A stretch of 36,283 nt of DNA from Iamia sp035765045 (GCA_035765045.1 DASTYI010000188.1:1-36283); one strand, 5' to 3'. Shown: positions 8,543-17,404, counted from the stretch's first letter. Made by a program: numbers and translations. The notes: generated by a model not told the origin, from the sequence alone.

Positions 8543-9577
8543 CTAGACGGCGACGGTGGTGTCCTCGGTCCAGGCCGCGCCGATCTGGCGGCCGGCCTCC
8601 TCCAGCACCGCCATCACCTCGAGGGTGGCCGACAGCGGCATCACCGCGCTCTCGGTCCGGCCGGCCCGCACCGCCTCGGTCACCTCGACCAGCTGGTGGC
8701 TGTAGCCGATGCCGGTCGGGGGCAGGTCGACCTTCTCGGGCTCGGCGCCGAGCCTCCGCACGATGAGGCCGTGGGGGTGGTGGAAGCGGGGCCGGAGCTC
8801 GATCGACCCCTCGGTGCCGTCGATCCGGGCCCGCCCGACCGACGGGCTGAGGATCGAGCAGGTGAGCGTGGCCGTGGCCCCGCCGGGGTGGACGAGCAGC
8901 AGGGCGGCCTCGGCGTCGACCCCGGTCGCGGTCAGGGTGCCCCGGGCGACGACCTCGGTGGGCGGCCCGAGGACCATGTGGGCCAGGGCGGTGACGTAGA
9001 CGCCGAGGTCGAGCAGCGAGCCGCCGCCGAGGGCCGGGTCGTAGAAGCGGTTGGCCGGATCGACAGGCGCGGCGATGCCGAGGTCGGCGCTGACCGACCG
9101 CACCTCACCGATCACCCCGGCGGCGAGCAGCTCCCGGAGCCGCACCACCGCCGGGAAGAACCGGGTCCACATCGCCTCCATGGCGAAGACACCGGTGGTG
9201 CGGGCGGCGTCGACCACCTCCTGGGCCCCGGCGAGGGTGGCGGTGAAGGCCTTCTCGACCAGCACGTGCTTGCCGGCGGCGATGGCGGCCAGGGCGATGG
9301 CGTGGTGCTGCGGGTGGGGCGTGGCGATGTAGACGACGTCGACCTCGGGGTCGTCGAGCAGCGCCCGGTACGACCCGTGGGCGCGCACCTCCTGGCCCAC
9401 TCGGCTGGCGCCTCGCCGGGCTGCGCCGTGCCGGGCGGCGAAGGCCTCGGCCCGCGCCGGCGAGCGGGACCCGACCGCCACCAGCCGGGCCCCCGGCACC
9501 AGCGGCAGGTCGAGGGCGAGGGCCCCGGCGATGCGCCCGGGCCCGGCGATCCCCCAGCGCACCTCGTCGTCGGCCAC
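8543..9577 (-). CDS. Gfo/Idh/MocA family oxidoreductase (dihydrodiol dehydrogenase-like)
   Basis: A 344-residue NAD(P)-dependent dehydrogenase. The Rossmann motif is GPGRIA at 12-17. E108-K109 is the family's substrate/cofactor Lys motif, here EKAFT where many members have EKP. MEAMWTRFFP is typical of trans-dihydrodiol or xylose-type dehydrogenases. The C-terminal alpha/beta domain begins around DLGVYVTALAHMVLG. The start is the GTG at 9577 with GAGG 8 bases upstream, because the frame continues upstream without homology. The gene lies divergent from the aldo/keto reductase, 54 bases apart; both are sugar/carbonyl-type oxidoreductases. Confidence 0.92.
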   Translation of the reverse strand: MADDEVRWGIAGPGRIAGALALDLPLVPGARLVAVGSRSPARAEAFAARHGAARRGASRVGQEVRAHGSYRALLDDPEVDVVYIATPHPQHHAIALAAIAAGKHVLVEKAFTATLAGAQEVVDAARTTGVFAMEAMWTRFFPAVVRLRELLAAGVIGEVRSVSADLGIAAPVDPANRFYDPALGGGSLLDLGVYVTALAHMVLGPPTEVVARGTLTATGVDAEAALLLVHPGGATATLTCSILSPSVGRARIDGTEGSIELRPRFHHPHGLIVRRLGAEPEKVDLPPTGIGYSHQLVEVTEAVRAGRTESAVMPLSATLEVMAVLEEAGRQIGAAWTEDTTVAV

Positions 9578-9631
9578 GCCCCGAGCCTCGCGCACGTCGG
9601 CGGGCCGGGCTCCGCTGGGCACACTGGACCG

Positions 9632-10507
9632 ATGCCCACCGACGAGACGACCCCCGACGCCTCCCGCTCCGGGACCTTCCTGATCGGCGGCGACCTGCCC
9701 GTCCGCCGCCTCGGCTTCGGCGCCATGCGCATCACCGGCGACGGCATCTGGGGCCCACCCGCCGACCGGGCCGAGGCCGTCGCCGTCGTCCGCCGGGCCG
9801 TCGAGCTCGGCACCACCCTGATCGACACCGCCGACTCCTACGGCCCCGAGGTCAGCGAGGAGATCATCGGCGAGGCCCTGGCCCCGTACCCCGACGACGT
9901 GATCGTCGCCACCAAGGCCGGCCTGACCCGCTCGGGCCCCAACGAGTGGCACCCCAAGGGCGACCCGGCCCACATCCGCCAGGCCTGCGAGGGCAGCCTC
10001 CGGCGGCTGAAGCTCGACGCCATCCCGCTGTACCAGCTCCACCGGATCGACCCCGAGGTCCCGGTCGAGGACAGCCTCGGGACGATGGTCGAGCTCCAGG
10101 CCGAGGGCAAGATCCGCCACATCGGCGTGTCCGAGGTGACCGTCGACGAGCTCCACCAGTGCCAGGCGATCACCCCGATCGTCACCGTCCAGAACCGCTA
10201 CAACCTGGTCGACCGGGAGTGGGAGGACGTGCTCGACGTGTGCACCGCGGAGGGCATCGGCTTCATCCCCTGGTTCCCGCTGGCCATGGGCGGCCTGGCC
10301 GAGGGCCACGACGCCCTGTCCGACGCGGCCGCGGCCCACGGCGCCGCCCCGAGCCAGATCGCCCTGGCCTGGCTGCTGGCCCGCTCCCCCGTCGTGCTGC
10401 CCATCCCCGGCACCGGCAGCGTCGCCCACCTGGAGGAGAACGTCGCCGCCGCCGGGATCGCGCTCACCGACGACCAGCGCGCCGCCCTCGACGCCGCCGC
10501 CCCCTGA
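9632..10507 (+). CDS. Aldo/keto reductase
   Basis: A 291-residue NADPH-dependent reductase with the AKR (beta/alpha)8 fold. The catalytic tetrad is visible: D65 and Y70 in DTADSYG, K95 in VATKAG and H137 in YQLHRID. LLARSPVVLPIPGTGSVAHLEENV near the C-terminus is the NADPH-binding segment. The ATG at 9632 has no Shine-Dalgarno, but CACACT (9620-9625) lies 6 bases upstream, a weak leaderless -10. The gene is divergent from the Gfo/Idh/MocA gene. A strong palindrome begins 2 bases after the stop. Confidence 0.94.
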   Translation: MPTDETTPDASRSGTFLIGGDLPVRRLGFGAMRITGDGIWGPPADRAEAVAVVRRAVELGTTLIDTADSYGPEVSEEIIGEALAPYPDDVIVATKAGLTRSGPNEWHPKGDPAHIRQACEGSLRRLKLDAIPLYQLHRIDPEVPVEDSLGTMVELQAEGKIRHIGVSEVTVDELHQCQAITPIVTVQNRYNLVDREWEDVLDVCTAEGIGFIPWFPLAMGGLAEGHDALSDAAAAHGAAPSQIALAWLLARSPVVLPIPGTGSVAHLEENVAAAGIALTDDQRAALDAAAP

Positions 10508-10508
10508 C

Positions 10509-10560
10509 CGAACTCGGCGGGATCGGTGACACCCCGGTGTCACGGATCCCACCGAGTTCG
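10509..10560. terminator. 25-bp palindrome between AKR and M20 genes (family B)
   Basis: Arms 10509-10533 and 10536-10560 pair at 23 of 25 positions around CC. It lies 2 bases after the AKR stop and directly abuts the -10 box of the next gene at 10561. It shares CGAACT ends and GGTGTCAC with the palindrome at 21284-21335. Confidence 0.7.
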
Positions 10561-10566
10561 TAGCCT
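10561..10566 (+). promoter_or_regulatory. Leaderless -10 box of the M20 peptidase gene
   Basis: TAGCCT, 6 bases before ATG 10573, with no Shine-Dalgarno. Transcription is expected to start at the A of the start codon. Confidence 0.6.
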
Positions 10567-10572
10567 GCGGCG

Positions 10573-11985
10573 ATGGCGTACGACGCGGCCTTCGCCGCCT
10601 CCCTGGTCGACGTGACCTGGGACGAGGAGATCGTCCCGGCCCTGGCCGAGTACATCCGCATCCCCAACATCAGCCCCGAGTACGACCCGGGCTGGGCCGC
10701 CGCCGGGCACATGGACCGCGCCGTCGAGCTGGTGCGGGCCTGGCTGGCGGCCCGGGCGATCGACGGGCTGACCGTCGAGGTCGTCCGGCTGGAGGGCCGC
10801 ACCCCGGTGATCCTGGCCGAGATCCCGGGGACGTCCGGGCGTGACGACGACACCGTCCTCCTCTACGGCCACCTCGACAAGCAGCCACCGATGGACGGCT
10901 GGCGCGAGGGCCTGGCCCCCTTCGAGCCGGTGATCGAGGGCGACCTCCTCTACGGGCGGGGCGGCGCCGACGACGGCTACGCCGCCTTCGCCTCGCTCAC
11001 CGCCGTCGAGGCCGTGCGCGCCGCCGGCGGCAGCCACGCCCGCTGCGTCGTGCTGATCGAGGCCAGCGAGGAGTCCGGCAGCCCCGACCTCCCCGCCTAC
11101 GTCGAGCACCTCGCCGACCGGATCGGCACGCCCAGCCTCGTCGTCTGCCTCGACTCGTGGTCGCCCGACGACCGGCGCCTGTGGCTCACCACCTCGCTGC
11201 GGGGGCTGATCCAGGCCCGCCTGCGGGTCGACGTGCTCCGCGACGGGATCCACTCGGGCCACGCCGGCGGCGTGGTGCCGTCGTCGTTCCGGGTGCTGCG
11301 CCACCTGCTCGACCGGATCGAGGACAGCGCCACCGGCCGGATCCTCCTCCCCGAGGCCCAGGCCGAGATCCCGGCCGAGCGCCGGGCCCAGGCCGAGGCC
11401 GCCGTCGCCGCCGGCGTCGACCCCCGGACCGAACCCCCGTGGGTGGCCGACCCGCCGGCCGACGACCCGGTCGACCTGCTGCTGGCCAGCACGTGGGCGC
11501 CGGCGCTGTCGGTCACCGGGCTCGGCGGGGCACCCCCGCCCGAGGAGGCCGGCAACGTCCAGCGGGCACACACCGAGGCCGCCCTGTCGCTCCGCCTGCC
11601 GCCCGGGGTCGACGCCGCCCCGGTGGCCGCCGCCCTGGAGCGGGTGCTGACCACCGACGTGCCCGCCGGCGCCCTCGTCACCGTCACGGTGCCGTCGGCC
11701 GAGACCGGCTGGGCCGCCCCGCCGACGGCCGACTGGCTGGCCGCCGCCCTCGACGCGGCGTCGGCGGCGACCTTCGGCCAGCCCCCTGGCGGCGTGGGCG
11801 TGGGCGGCTCGATCCCGTTCATGGCCATGCTCGGCGAGCGGTTCCCCGAGGCCCAGTTCGTCATCACCGGCGTCCTCGTGCCCGGCTCCAACGCCCACGG
11901 GCCCAACGAGTCGCTCCACATCCCCACCGGCAAGCGCGTCACCGCCGCCGTCGCCACCGTCCTGGCCGCCCACGCATCGCGGTAG
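10573..11985 (+). CDS. M20 family metallopeptidase (dipeptidase-like)
   Basis: A 470-residue zinc peptidase of the M20 (CNDP-type dipeptidase) group, cytoplasmic as no signal peptide is seen. Metal and catalytic residues are in place: H100-x-D102 (GHLDKQP), D134 (GRGGADDGY), the catalytic E166 with E167 (EASEESGS), D194 (VCLDSW) and H442 (NAHGPNES). The inserted dimerisation domain starts near LTTSLRGLIQARLRV. It likely cleaves small peptides or N-acylated amino acids; the substrate is not evident. Confidence 0.94.
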   Translation: MAYDAAFAASLVDVTWDEEIVPALAEYIRIPNISPEYDPGWAAAGHMDRAVELVRAWLAARAIDGLTVEVVRLEGRTPVILAEIPGTSGRDDDTVLLYGHLDKQPPMDGWREGLAPFEPVIEGDLLYGRGGADDGYAAFASLTAVEAVRAAGGSHARCVVLIEASEESGSPDLPAYVEHLADRIGTPSLVVCLDSWSPDDRRLWLTTSLRGLIQARLRVDVLRDGIHSGHAGGVVPSSFRVLRHLLDRIEDSATGRILLPEAQAEIPAERRAQAEAAVAAGVDPRTEPPWVADPPADDPVDLLLASTWAPALSVTGLGGAPPPEEAGNVQRAHTEAALSLRLPPGVDAAPVAAALERVLTTDVPAGALVTVTVPSAETGWAAPPTADWLAAALDAASAATFGQPPGGVGVGGSIPFMAMLGERFPEAQFVITGVLVPGSNAHGPNESLHIPTGKRVTAAVATVLAAHASR

Positions 11986-11993
11986 GACGCCCC

Positions 11994-11999
11994 TAGGGT
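11994..11999 (+). promoter_or_regulatory. Leaderless -10 box of the cation transporter gene
   Basis: TAGGGT, 6 bases before ATG 12006, with no Shine-Dalgarno. Confidence 0.6.
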
Positions 12000-12005
12000 C
12001 GAAAC

Positions 12006-13052
12006 ATGGCTGCTGGAGGAGAGCACGGGACCAAGGCCGTCATCGCCGCCATGCTGGCGAACGCCGCCATCGCCGTCGCCAAGCTCGTCGCCTTCCTGGT
12101 CACGGGGGCGTCGTCGCTGCTGGCCGAGAGCATCCACTCGGTGGCCGACACCGGCAACCAGGGGCTCCTCCTCCTCGGCGGCCGGCGGGCCAAGCGGACG
12201 GCCGACGAGCTCCACCCGTTCGGCTACGGCCGGGAGCGCTACTTCTGGAGCTTCGTCGTCGCCCTGGTGCTGTTCGTGCTCGGCGCCGTCTTCGCCATCT
12301 ACGAGGGCATCCACAAGATCGAGCACCCCGAGCCGCTGGAGAACCCGATCTGGGCCTACGGCGTCCTCGGCTTCGCCCTCGTCGTCGAGGGGTTGAGCTT
12401 CCGCACGGCCGTGTCCGAGGCCAACGAGGTGCGACGCCGGGCCACGTGGCGGCAGTTCATCCGCAACGCCAAGTCGCCCGAGCTGCCGGTGGTGCTGCTC
12501 GAGGACTCGGGCGCCCTGGCCGGCCTGGTGATCGCCCTGGCCGCCATCACCACCTCGGAGGTCACCGGCGACCCGATCTGGGACGGCATCGGCACGCTCG
12601 CCATCGGCATCCTCCTCGCCGTCATCGCCGTCGTCCTCGTCGTCGAGATGAAGTCGCTGCTGATCGGCGAGTCGGCCAGCCGGAAGGACGTCGAGACGAT
12701 CCGGGCCGCGGTCGAGATCGACCCCGCCGTCCAGCGGCTGATCCACATGCGCACCCAGCACCAGGGCCCCGAGGAGCTGCTGGTCGGCATGAAGGTCGAG
12801 CTCGACCACACCCTGACCTTCCCCGAGGTGAGCGAGGTCGTGAACCGGATCGAGCGCAACGTGCGCCGGGCGGTGCCGATGGCCCGGCTGATGTACATCG
12901 AGCCCGACGTCACCGACGCCCGCCGGGCCGCCCCCACGATCGGCGAGCACGTGCCCGCCCACGAGGTCCCCGAGGAGATCCGGGCCAAGCGCAAGCTCGA
13001 GGAGGACCGGGGCGCCCTCGGCGCCGGCATCCCCGTGGAGGACGACCTCTAG
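12006..13052 (+). CDS. Cation diffusion facilitator (ZnT9-like)
   Basis: A 348-residue membrane exporter of the CDF family, probably moving Zn2+ or another divalent metal against protons. TM2 carries H44-x3-D48 (ESIHSVADTGNQ), followed by the loop HPFGYGRERYFWSF. TM5 reads LLEDSGALAGL (E166, D167) rather than the HxxxD of YiiP-type CDFs; this ED form is typical of the SLC30A9/ZnT9 branch. A cytoplasmic C-terminal domain follows from about residue 230, with a charged tail (EEIRAKRKLEEDRG). It starts 20 bases after the M20 stop, but has its own -10 box. Confidence 0.93.
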   Translation: MAAGGEHGTKAVIAAMLANAAIAVAKLVAFLVTGASSLLAESIHSVADTGNQGLLLLGGRRAKRTADELHPFGYGRERYFWSFVVALVLFVLGAVFAIYEGIHKIEHPEPLENPIWAYGVLGFALVVEGLSFRTAVSEANEVRRRATWRQFIRNAKSPELPVVLLEDSGALAGLVIALAAITTSEVTGDPIWDGIGTLAIGILLAVIAVVLVVEMKSLLIGESASRKDVETIRAAVEIDPAVQRLIHMRTQHQGPEELLVGMKVELDHTLTFPEVSEVVNRIERNVRRAVPMARLMYIEPDVTDARRAAPTIGEHVPAHEVPEEIRAKRKLEEDRGALGAGIPVEDDL

Positions 13053-13058
13053 CCGGTC

Positions 13059-13096
13059 TTGACCGGCCCCGGAATACCCGACAAGGTAGATCGGGT
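13059..13096 (+). promoter_or_regulatory. Peroxiredoxin promoter with overlapping inverted repeat
   Basis: TTGACC (13059-13064) is a good -35; CAAGGT (13082-13087) at 17 bases is the likely -10. ACCCGA (13076-13081) and TCGGGT (13091-13096) form a perfect inverted repeat flanking that -10, an arrangement expected of a repressor site. The regulator is not identified. Confidence 0.5.
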
Positions 13097-13130
13097 TTCA
13101 GGACGAGACCGCAGAGAGCCAGTCCACAAT

Positions 13131-13135
13131 GGAGG
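13131..13135 (+). promoter_or_regulatory. Ribosome binding site deciding the peroxiredoxin start
   Basis: GGAGG, 8 bases before ATG 13144. The upstream in-frame ATG at 13129 overlaps this site and has none of its own. Confidence 0.65.
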
Positions 13136-13143
13136 ACACACCG

Positions 13144-13785
13144 ATGGCCGTTCGCCTGGGCGACGACGCCCCGAACTTCACCGCCGAGACCACCGAGGGT
13201 CAGATCGACTTCTACGACTGGAAGGGCGACAGCTGGGCCGTCCTGTTCAGCCACCCCAAGGACTTCACGCCGGTGTGCACCACCGAGCTGGGTGCCGTCG
13301 CCGGCCTCAAGCCCGAGTTCGACAAGCGGGGCGTCAAGGTCATCGGCCTGTCGGTCGACCCGGTCGGCAAGCACGGCGACTGGTCGAACGACATCAAGGA
13401 CGTCACCGGCAACGAGGTCAACTTCCCGCTGATCGCCGACGAGGACCACTCGATCGCCGAGGCCTACGACATGCTGCCGAACACCGCCGGCACCGAGCTG
13501 GCCGACGTCGTCACCGTGCGCTCGGTCTTCATCATCGGCCCCGACAACAAGGTCAAGCTCAACCTGACCTACCCGGCGTCGACCGGCCGCAACTTCGACG
13601 AGGTGCTCCGGGTCATCGACTCGCTCCAGCTCACCGCCAAGCACAAGGTCGCCACCCCGGCCGACTGGAAGCAGGGCGAGGACGTGATCATCACCGCCGC
13701 CGTGAGCAACGAGGAGGCCGAGCAGACGTTCCCCGGCTACGAGACGGTCAAGCCCTACCTCCGCACGACCAAGCAGCCCTCGTAA
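13144..13785 (+). CDS. 1-Cys peroxiredoxin (Prx6 type)
   Basis: A 213-residue thiol peroxidase that reduces hydrogen peroxide and organic peroxides. The active site is T42-P-V-C45 in DFTPVCTTELG, the Prx6-subfamily form. No other Cys occurs, so this is a 1-Cys enzyme that needs an external reductant. The long C-terminal extension (ATPADWKQGEDVIITAAVSN onward) is typical of Prx6 and forms the dimer. GGAGG at 13131-13135 fixes the start. The promoter carries an inverted repeat over the -10, suggesting oxidative-stress control. Confidence 0.95.
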   Translation: MAVRLGDDAPNFTAETTEGQIDFYDWKGDSWAVLFSHPKDFTPVCTTELGAVAGLKPEFDKRGVKVIGLSVDPVGKHGDWSNDIKDVTGNEVNFPLIADEDHSIAEAYDMLPNTAGTELADVVTVRSVFIIGPDNKVKLNLTYPASTGRNFDEVLRVIDSLQLTAKHKVATPADWKQGEDVIITAAVSNEEAEQTFPGYETVKPYLRTTKQPS

Positions 13786-13803
13786 CCCACCCCACCCTCC
13801 GTA

Positions 13804-13847
13804 CTGGCGATCGGATCCGACGCTCTCCCGTCGGATCTGATCGCCAG
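13804..13847. repeat. Intergenic palindromic repeat, family A copy 2
   Basis: Arms 13804-13822 and 13829-13847 pair at 18 of 19 positions around a 6-base loop. The core at 13829-13845 is identical to 5348-5364. It lies between the convergent peroxiredoxin and cyclase genes, 9 bases from the latter's stop, so it may terminate both. Confidence 0.75.
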
Positions 13848-13855
13848 ATGCGCGT

Positions 13856-16800
13856 CTAGGCGGTGACGGGGGTGACGAGGCCGGCGGCCTGGCGGAAGGC
13901 GGTCTCCCAGCCCCCGGCGACCAGGCCGATGCGGGCCAGGGCGATCGCCGCCGCCGAGCGCTCGGCCACCGCCTCGGGGCGCCCGCCGGCCTCGGCCGCC
14001 ACCGCCGCGGCCAGGCTGACGACGGCCTGGCCGACCCGGTCGTCGGTGGCCTCGACGGTGGCGCGGGCGATGGCGATCCGGCCCAGGCCCTCGTCGACCC
14101 GGTCGGCGCGGACCAGGGCCAGCCCGGCGGCCACGTCGGCCAGCGCCCGGTCGAGGTAGGTCGCCTCGTCGCAGGCGGGGACGGCCCCGGCGTGGGCCAG
14201 GGCGGCGTCGAGCTCGCCCCGCCCGGCGGCGACCACGGCGGCGGCGGCCTCCCCGAAGGCCCGCCCACCCGGGTCCGGCACCTCGGGGCGACCGCCCTCC
14301 TGGAGGGTGGCCAGGGCCAGGGTGGCCAGCGACTCGACGGCACCGAGGGTGCCGGCCGCCTCGTCGCCCCGGACCGAGGCCAGCACGAGGGCGGCCCGCT
14401 GGGGCTCGCCGACCTGGACGGCGAGGGCGAGGGTGGCCATGTCGCCGGGGGCGACCCGGCCGGTGCGCCGGCCGACGTCGGCCGACTCGGCCACCGCCGC
14501 GAAGCCGTCGGCGACCCGCCCGCTCATGGCCAGGGCCCGGCCGTGGGTGGCCAGGCTGACGGCCAGGCCCCACGGATCGCCCAGGTCGCGGAAGGACTGC
14601 GTGGCGGCGCCGGTGTGGGCCAGCGCCCCGGTCACGTCGCCGTCCCACAGCCGCAGCGAGCCGACCAGGCCCCGCATCATCGCCGTGGCCCAGCGGTCCT
14701 CGTGGCCGGCGGTGACGTCGAGGATCTCCTCGGCCAGCTCCTGGGCCTCGTCGCGCCGGCCCTGGGCGAAGCGGACGAAGGCGAGCAGGCCCCGGGCCCA
14801 GGCCCGGCCGACCGCCTCGTCGACGTCGTCGAACAGCTCCAGGGCCAGGCCGACCTCGGCCTCGGTGGCAGCCACGTCGCCGCTCATCATCCCGACCCAG
14901 GCCAGGTTCTGGGCGACCCAGCCGAGCCCACCCCGGTCGCCGGCCCGCTCGAAGGCCTCACGGGCGCCGGCGAGGGCCTCGCGGGCGGCCTCGAGGTCGG
15001 AGCCGAACAGGTGGGTCAGGCCGAGCAGGCGGAGGGCCTCGCCCCGACCCCGGTCGTCGCCCTCGGCGGCGAAGCGGTCGGCGGCGTGGCGGAGCCGGGT
15101 GGCGGCGGCGTCGGTGTCGCCCGAACGCTGCTCGATCTCGCCCAGGCGGAGCACGGCGGCGGCCTCGACGCTGCGGTCGCCGCTGGCCGCTGCCCCCTCC
15201 AGGGCGGCCTCGGCGTCGGCCCGGGCGCCGGCCAGGTCCCAGCGGTCCGAGCGGACCCGGGCCCGGGCGGCGAGCAGCCGCACCCGGCGGGCGACCGGCT
15301 CCGGCCCGGCCAGCTCGACGGCCCGGTCGTAGGCCCGCTCGGCCGAGGCCAGCACGTCGCGGCGCTGGGCCCGGCGGGCGGAGGCGGTCAGCCAGCACAC
15401 CGCCCGGTCGCGGGCCCGGGCCGGGACCGACGCCAGGTCGCCCATCTCGACCTCGACCTCGGCGGCCGCCGCCCAGTGGTGGGCCAGGCGGTTGACGGTG
15501 GCGTCGTCGACCTCGGGCGAGGCGGCGACGCGCTCCTCGGCCCGGGGGGCGTCGAGGTCGATGTCGACGTCCTCCTGGAGGCGGTCCTCGATCCAGGCGG
15601 CGATGCCGGCGTGGCGCTTGGCCCGCTCGGCCTTGGGCAAGGTGGCGTAGGCGACCTCGCGGGCGATCTCGGAGCGGAAGCCCCAGTATCCGGTGTCGAC
15701 CTCGAGCAGCTCGCTGGCCACCAGGGTGGCGAGGATCGAGTCGATGTCGGCCTCGCGGTGGAGGTGCTCGCCCATCTCCCGCAGGGCGCCGACCGGGCCC
15801 CGGCGGCCGATGACGGCGGCGTCGGTGAGCACCGCCCGCTCGGTGGGCGAGAGGGCGTCGAGCCGGGCCGCCACGATGCCCCGCAGGGTGTCGGGCAACC
15901 CCGGGCGCAGGGCGTGGTCGTCGTCGCAGTCGACCAGCGCCACCAGCTCCTCCAGGAAGAACGGGTTGCCCCCGCTGCGGGCCAGCAGGTCGGCGCGGAG
16001 GGCGTCGGGGACGTCGTCGCCGTGGAGCGAGGCGAGCAGCTCCTCGGCGGCCCGCCGGTCGAGCGGGTCGAGGTTGAGGACGAAGGTGTCGTGGCGCCCG
16101 GGCGGCGGCGTCCAGCGGTCACGCACGGCCTGGCGGGCGGTGGCCAGGACGACCAGCGGGCACCGGGCCAGGCGGACGAGGAGCGTCTCGATCAGGGCCA
16201 GCAGGTCGTCGTCGGCCCAGTGGATGTCCGACAGCAGCAACACGACCGGGCGCCGCCGGAGGTGGCCCTCGAGGAAGCAGACGAAGCCGTCGACCGCCGC
16301 CTCGCGGGCCCGCACCGGGTCGCGCCCGTCGCCGGGCTGGTCGCGGCCCATCAGCGTGATCAACCCGGCGGTGACCCGGTCGACGTCGGTGTCGGGGCTC
16401 TCGTCGCCGAGGGCGGCGGCGACCCGGGCCCACACCGCGGCCTCCACCCGGTCGGGGTCGGTGGCCGAGTCGACCTCGCAGTGGGCGTAGAGGGCCTCGG
16501 CCAGCGGCCACCACACGTTGGCCTCGCCGTAGGGCACGCAGCGCCCGTCGAGCAGGAGGAGGTCGCGCCCGGCGGCCATGCGCTCGGCCGCCTCGCGCAC
16601 CAGGCGGGTCTTCCCCACCCCGGTGTCGCCGACGACCACGCCGACCAGCGCCCGCTGGTGCCCGAGCGAGGCGCCGACCGAGGCGTCGATCAGCCCCAGC
16701 TCGCGGGTGCGGCCGACCAGCGGCGACTCGTCGCGGGTGGGGCGCTGGCCCGGCGGGAGCAGGGCGCTGGTGGCCGACCAGGCCTCGACCGGGGCCTCGC

Positions 16801-17404
16801 GCCCGCGGGCGGTGAGGAGGCCCCGGTGCTCGAAGGCGATCGAGTGGGCGGTGGCCGAGTGCGTCGTCGGCCCGACCAGGACCTCGCCGGGGCGGGCCGC
16901 GGTCTGGAGCCGGCTGGCGGTGTTGACCACGTCGCCCATCGCCGTCGTGGCCCCGCCGGCCCGGAGGGCGCCGACCAGCACCTCGCCGGTGTTGACGCCG
17001 ATCCGCATCTGGACCCGGGGCGTGCGCTCGCCCCCGGGGGCCGGGCGGCCCGAGATGGCGGCGAGGGTCTCCTGCATCCGCAGGGCGGCGCGGACGGCGC
17101 GCTCGGCGTCGTCCTCGTGGGCCACGGGGGCGCCGAAGAGAGCGAGGATGCCGTCGCCCACGATCTTGTCGACCCGCCCCCCGAAGGCGGTGATGTCGGC
17201 GACCAGCCGCTCGAACCAGGAGTCGACCAGCCGCTTGACCCGCTCGGGGTCCATCGTCTCCGACAGCGTGGTGAACCCGACGATGTCGGCGAACAGGACG
17301 GTGACGATCCGGCGCTCGTCGGCGGGACCGGCGGTCGGGTGGCCGCAGGAGGGGCAGAAGCGCGCGCCGGCCGGGACCGACCCTCCGCACTGGCTGCACT
17401 CCAC
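13856..17404 (-). CDS. Adenylate cyclase with zinc ribbon, AAA-type ATPase and TPR regions
   Basis: A 1182-residue signalling protein. An N-terminal zinc ribbon (C3, C6, C17, C20) leads into a class III nucleotide cyclase domain (about 32-210). The metal aspartates D40 (FADIVGF) and D84 (VGDGILALFG), the adenine-selecting K80 and D158, and the transition-state N161 and R165 (GDVVNTASRL) are all present, so cAMP synthesis looks intact. An ATPase domain follows with Walker A GDTGVGKT (259-266) and Walker B VVLLLSDIHWADD (387-399). From about 640 to the end are alanine-rich helical repeats of TPR type. No membrane segment is visible. The GTG at 17404 is chosen because TAACTT lies 7 bases upstream and homology begins there. 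It is divergent from an ABC exporter operon. Confidence 0.93.
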   Translation of the reverse strand: MECSQCGGSVPAGARFCPSCGHPTAGPADERRIVTVLFADIVGFTTLSETMDPERVKRLVDSWFERLVADITAFGGRVDKIVGDGILALFGAPVAHEDDAERAVRAALRMQETLAAISGRPAPGGERTPRVQMRIGVNTGEVLVGALRAGGATTAMGDVVNTASRLQTAARPGEVLVGPTTHSATAHSIAFEHRGLLTARGREAPVEAWSATSALLPPGQRPTRDESPLVGRTRELGLIDASVGASLGHQRALVGVVVGDTGVGKTRLVREAAERMAAGRDLLLLDGRCVPYGEANVWWPLAEALYAHCEVDSATDPDRVEAAVWARVAAALGDESPDTDVDRVTAGLITLMGRDQPGDGRDPVRAREAAVDGFVCFLEGHLRRRPVVLLLSDIHWADDDLLALIETLLVRLARCPLVVLATARQAVRDRWTPPPGRHDTFVLNLDPLDRRAAEELLASLHGDDVPDALRADLLARSGGNPFFLEELVALVDCDDDHALRPGLPDTLRGIVAARLDALSPTERAVLTDAAVIGRRGPVGALREMGEHLHREADIDSILATLVASELLEVDTGYWGFRSEIAREVAYATLPKAERAKRHAGIAAWIEDRLQEDVDIDLDAPRAEERVAASPEVDDATVNRLAHHWAAAAEVEVEMGDLASVPARARDRAVCWLTASARRAQRRDVLASAERAYDRAVELAGPEPVARRVRLLAARARVRSDRWDLAGARADAEAALEGAAASGDRSVEAAAVLRLGEIEQRSGDTDAAATRLRHAADRFAAEGDDRGRGEALRLLGLTHLFGSDLEAAREALAGAREAFERAGDRGGLGWVAQNLAWVGMMSGDVAATEAEVGLALELFDDVDEAVGRAWARGLLAFVRFAQGRRDEAQELAEEILDVTAGHEDRWATAMMRGLVGSLRLWDGDVTGALAHTGAATQSFRDLGDPWGLAVSLATHGRALAMSGRVADGFAAVAESADVGRRTGRVAPGDMATLALAVQVGEPQRAALVLASVRGDEAAGTLGAVESLATLALATLQEGGRPEVPDPGGRAFGEAAAAVVAAGRGELDAALAHAGAVPACDEATYLDRALADVAAGLALVRADRVDEGLGRIAIARATVEATDDRVGQAVVSLAAAVAAEAGGRPEAVAERSAAAIALARIGLVAGGWETAFRQAAGLVTPVTA

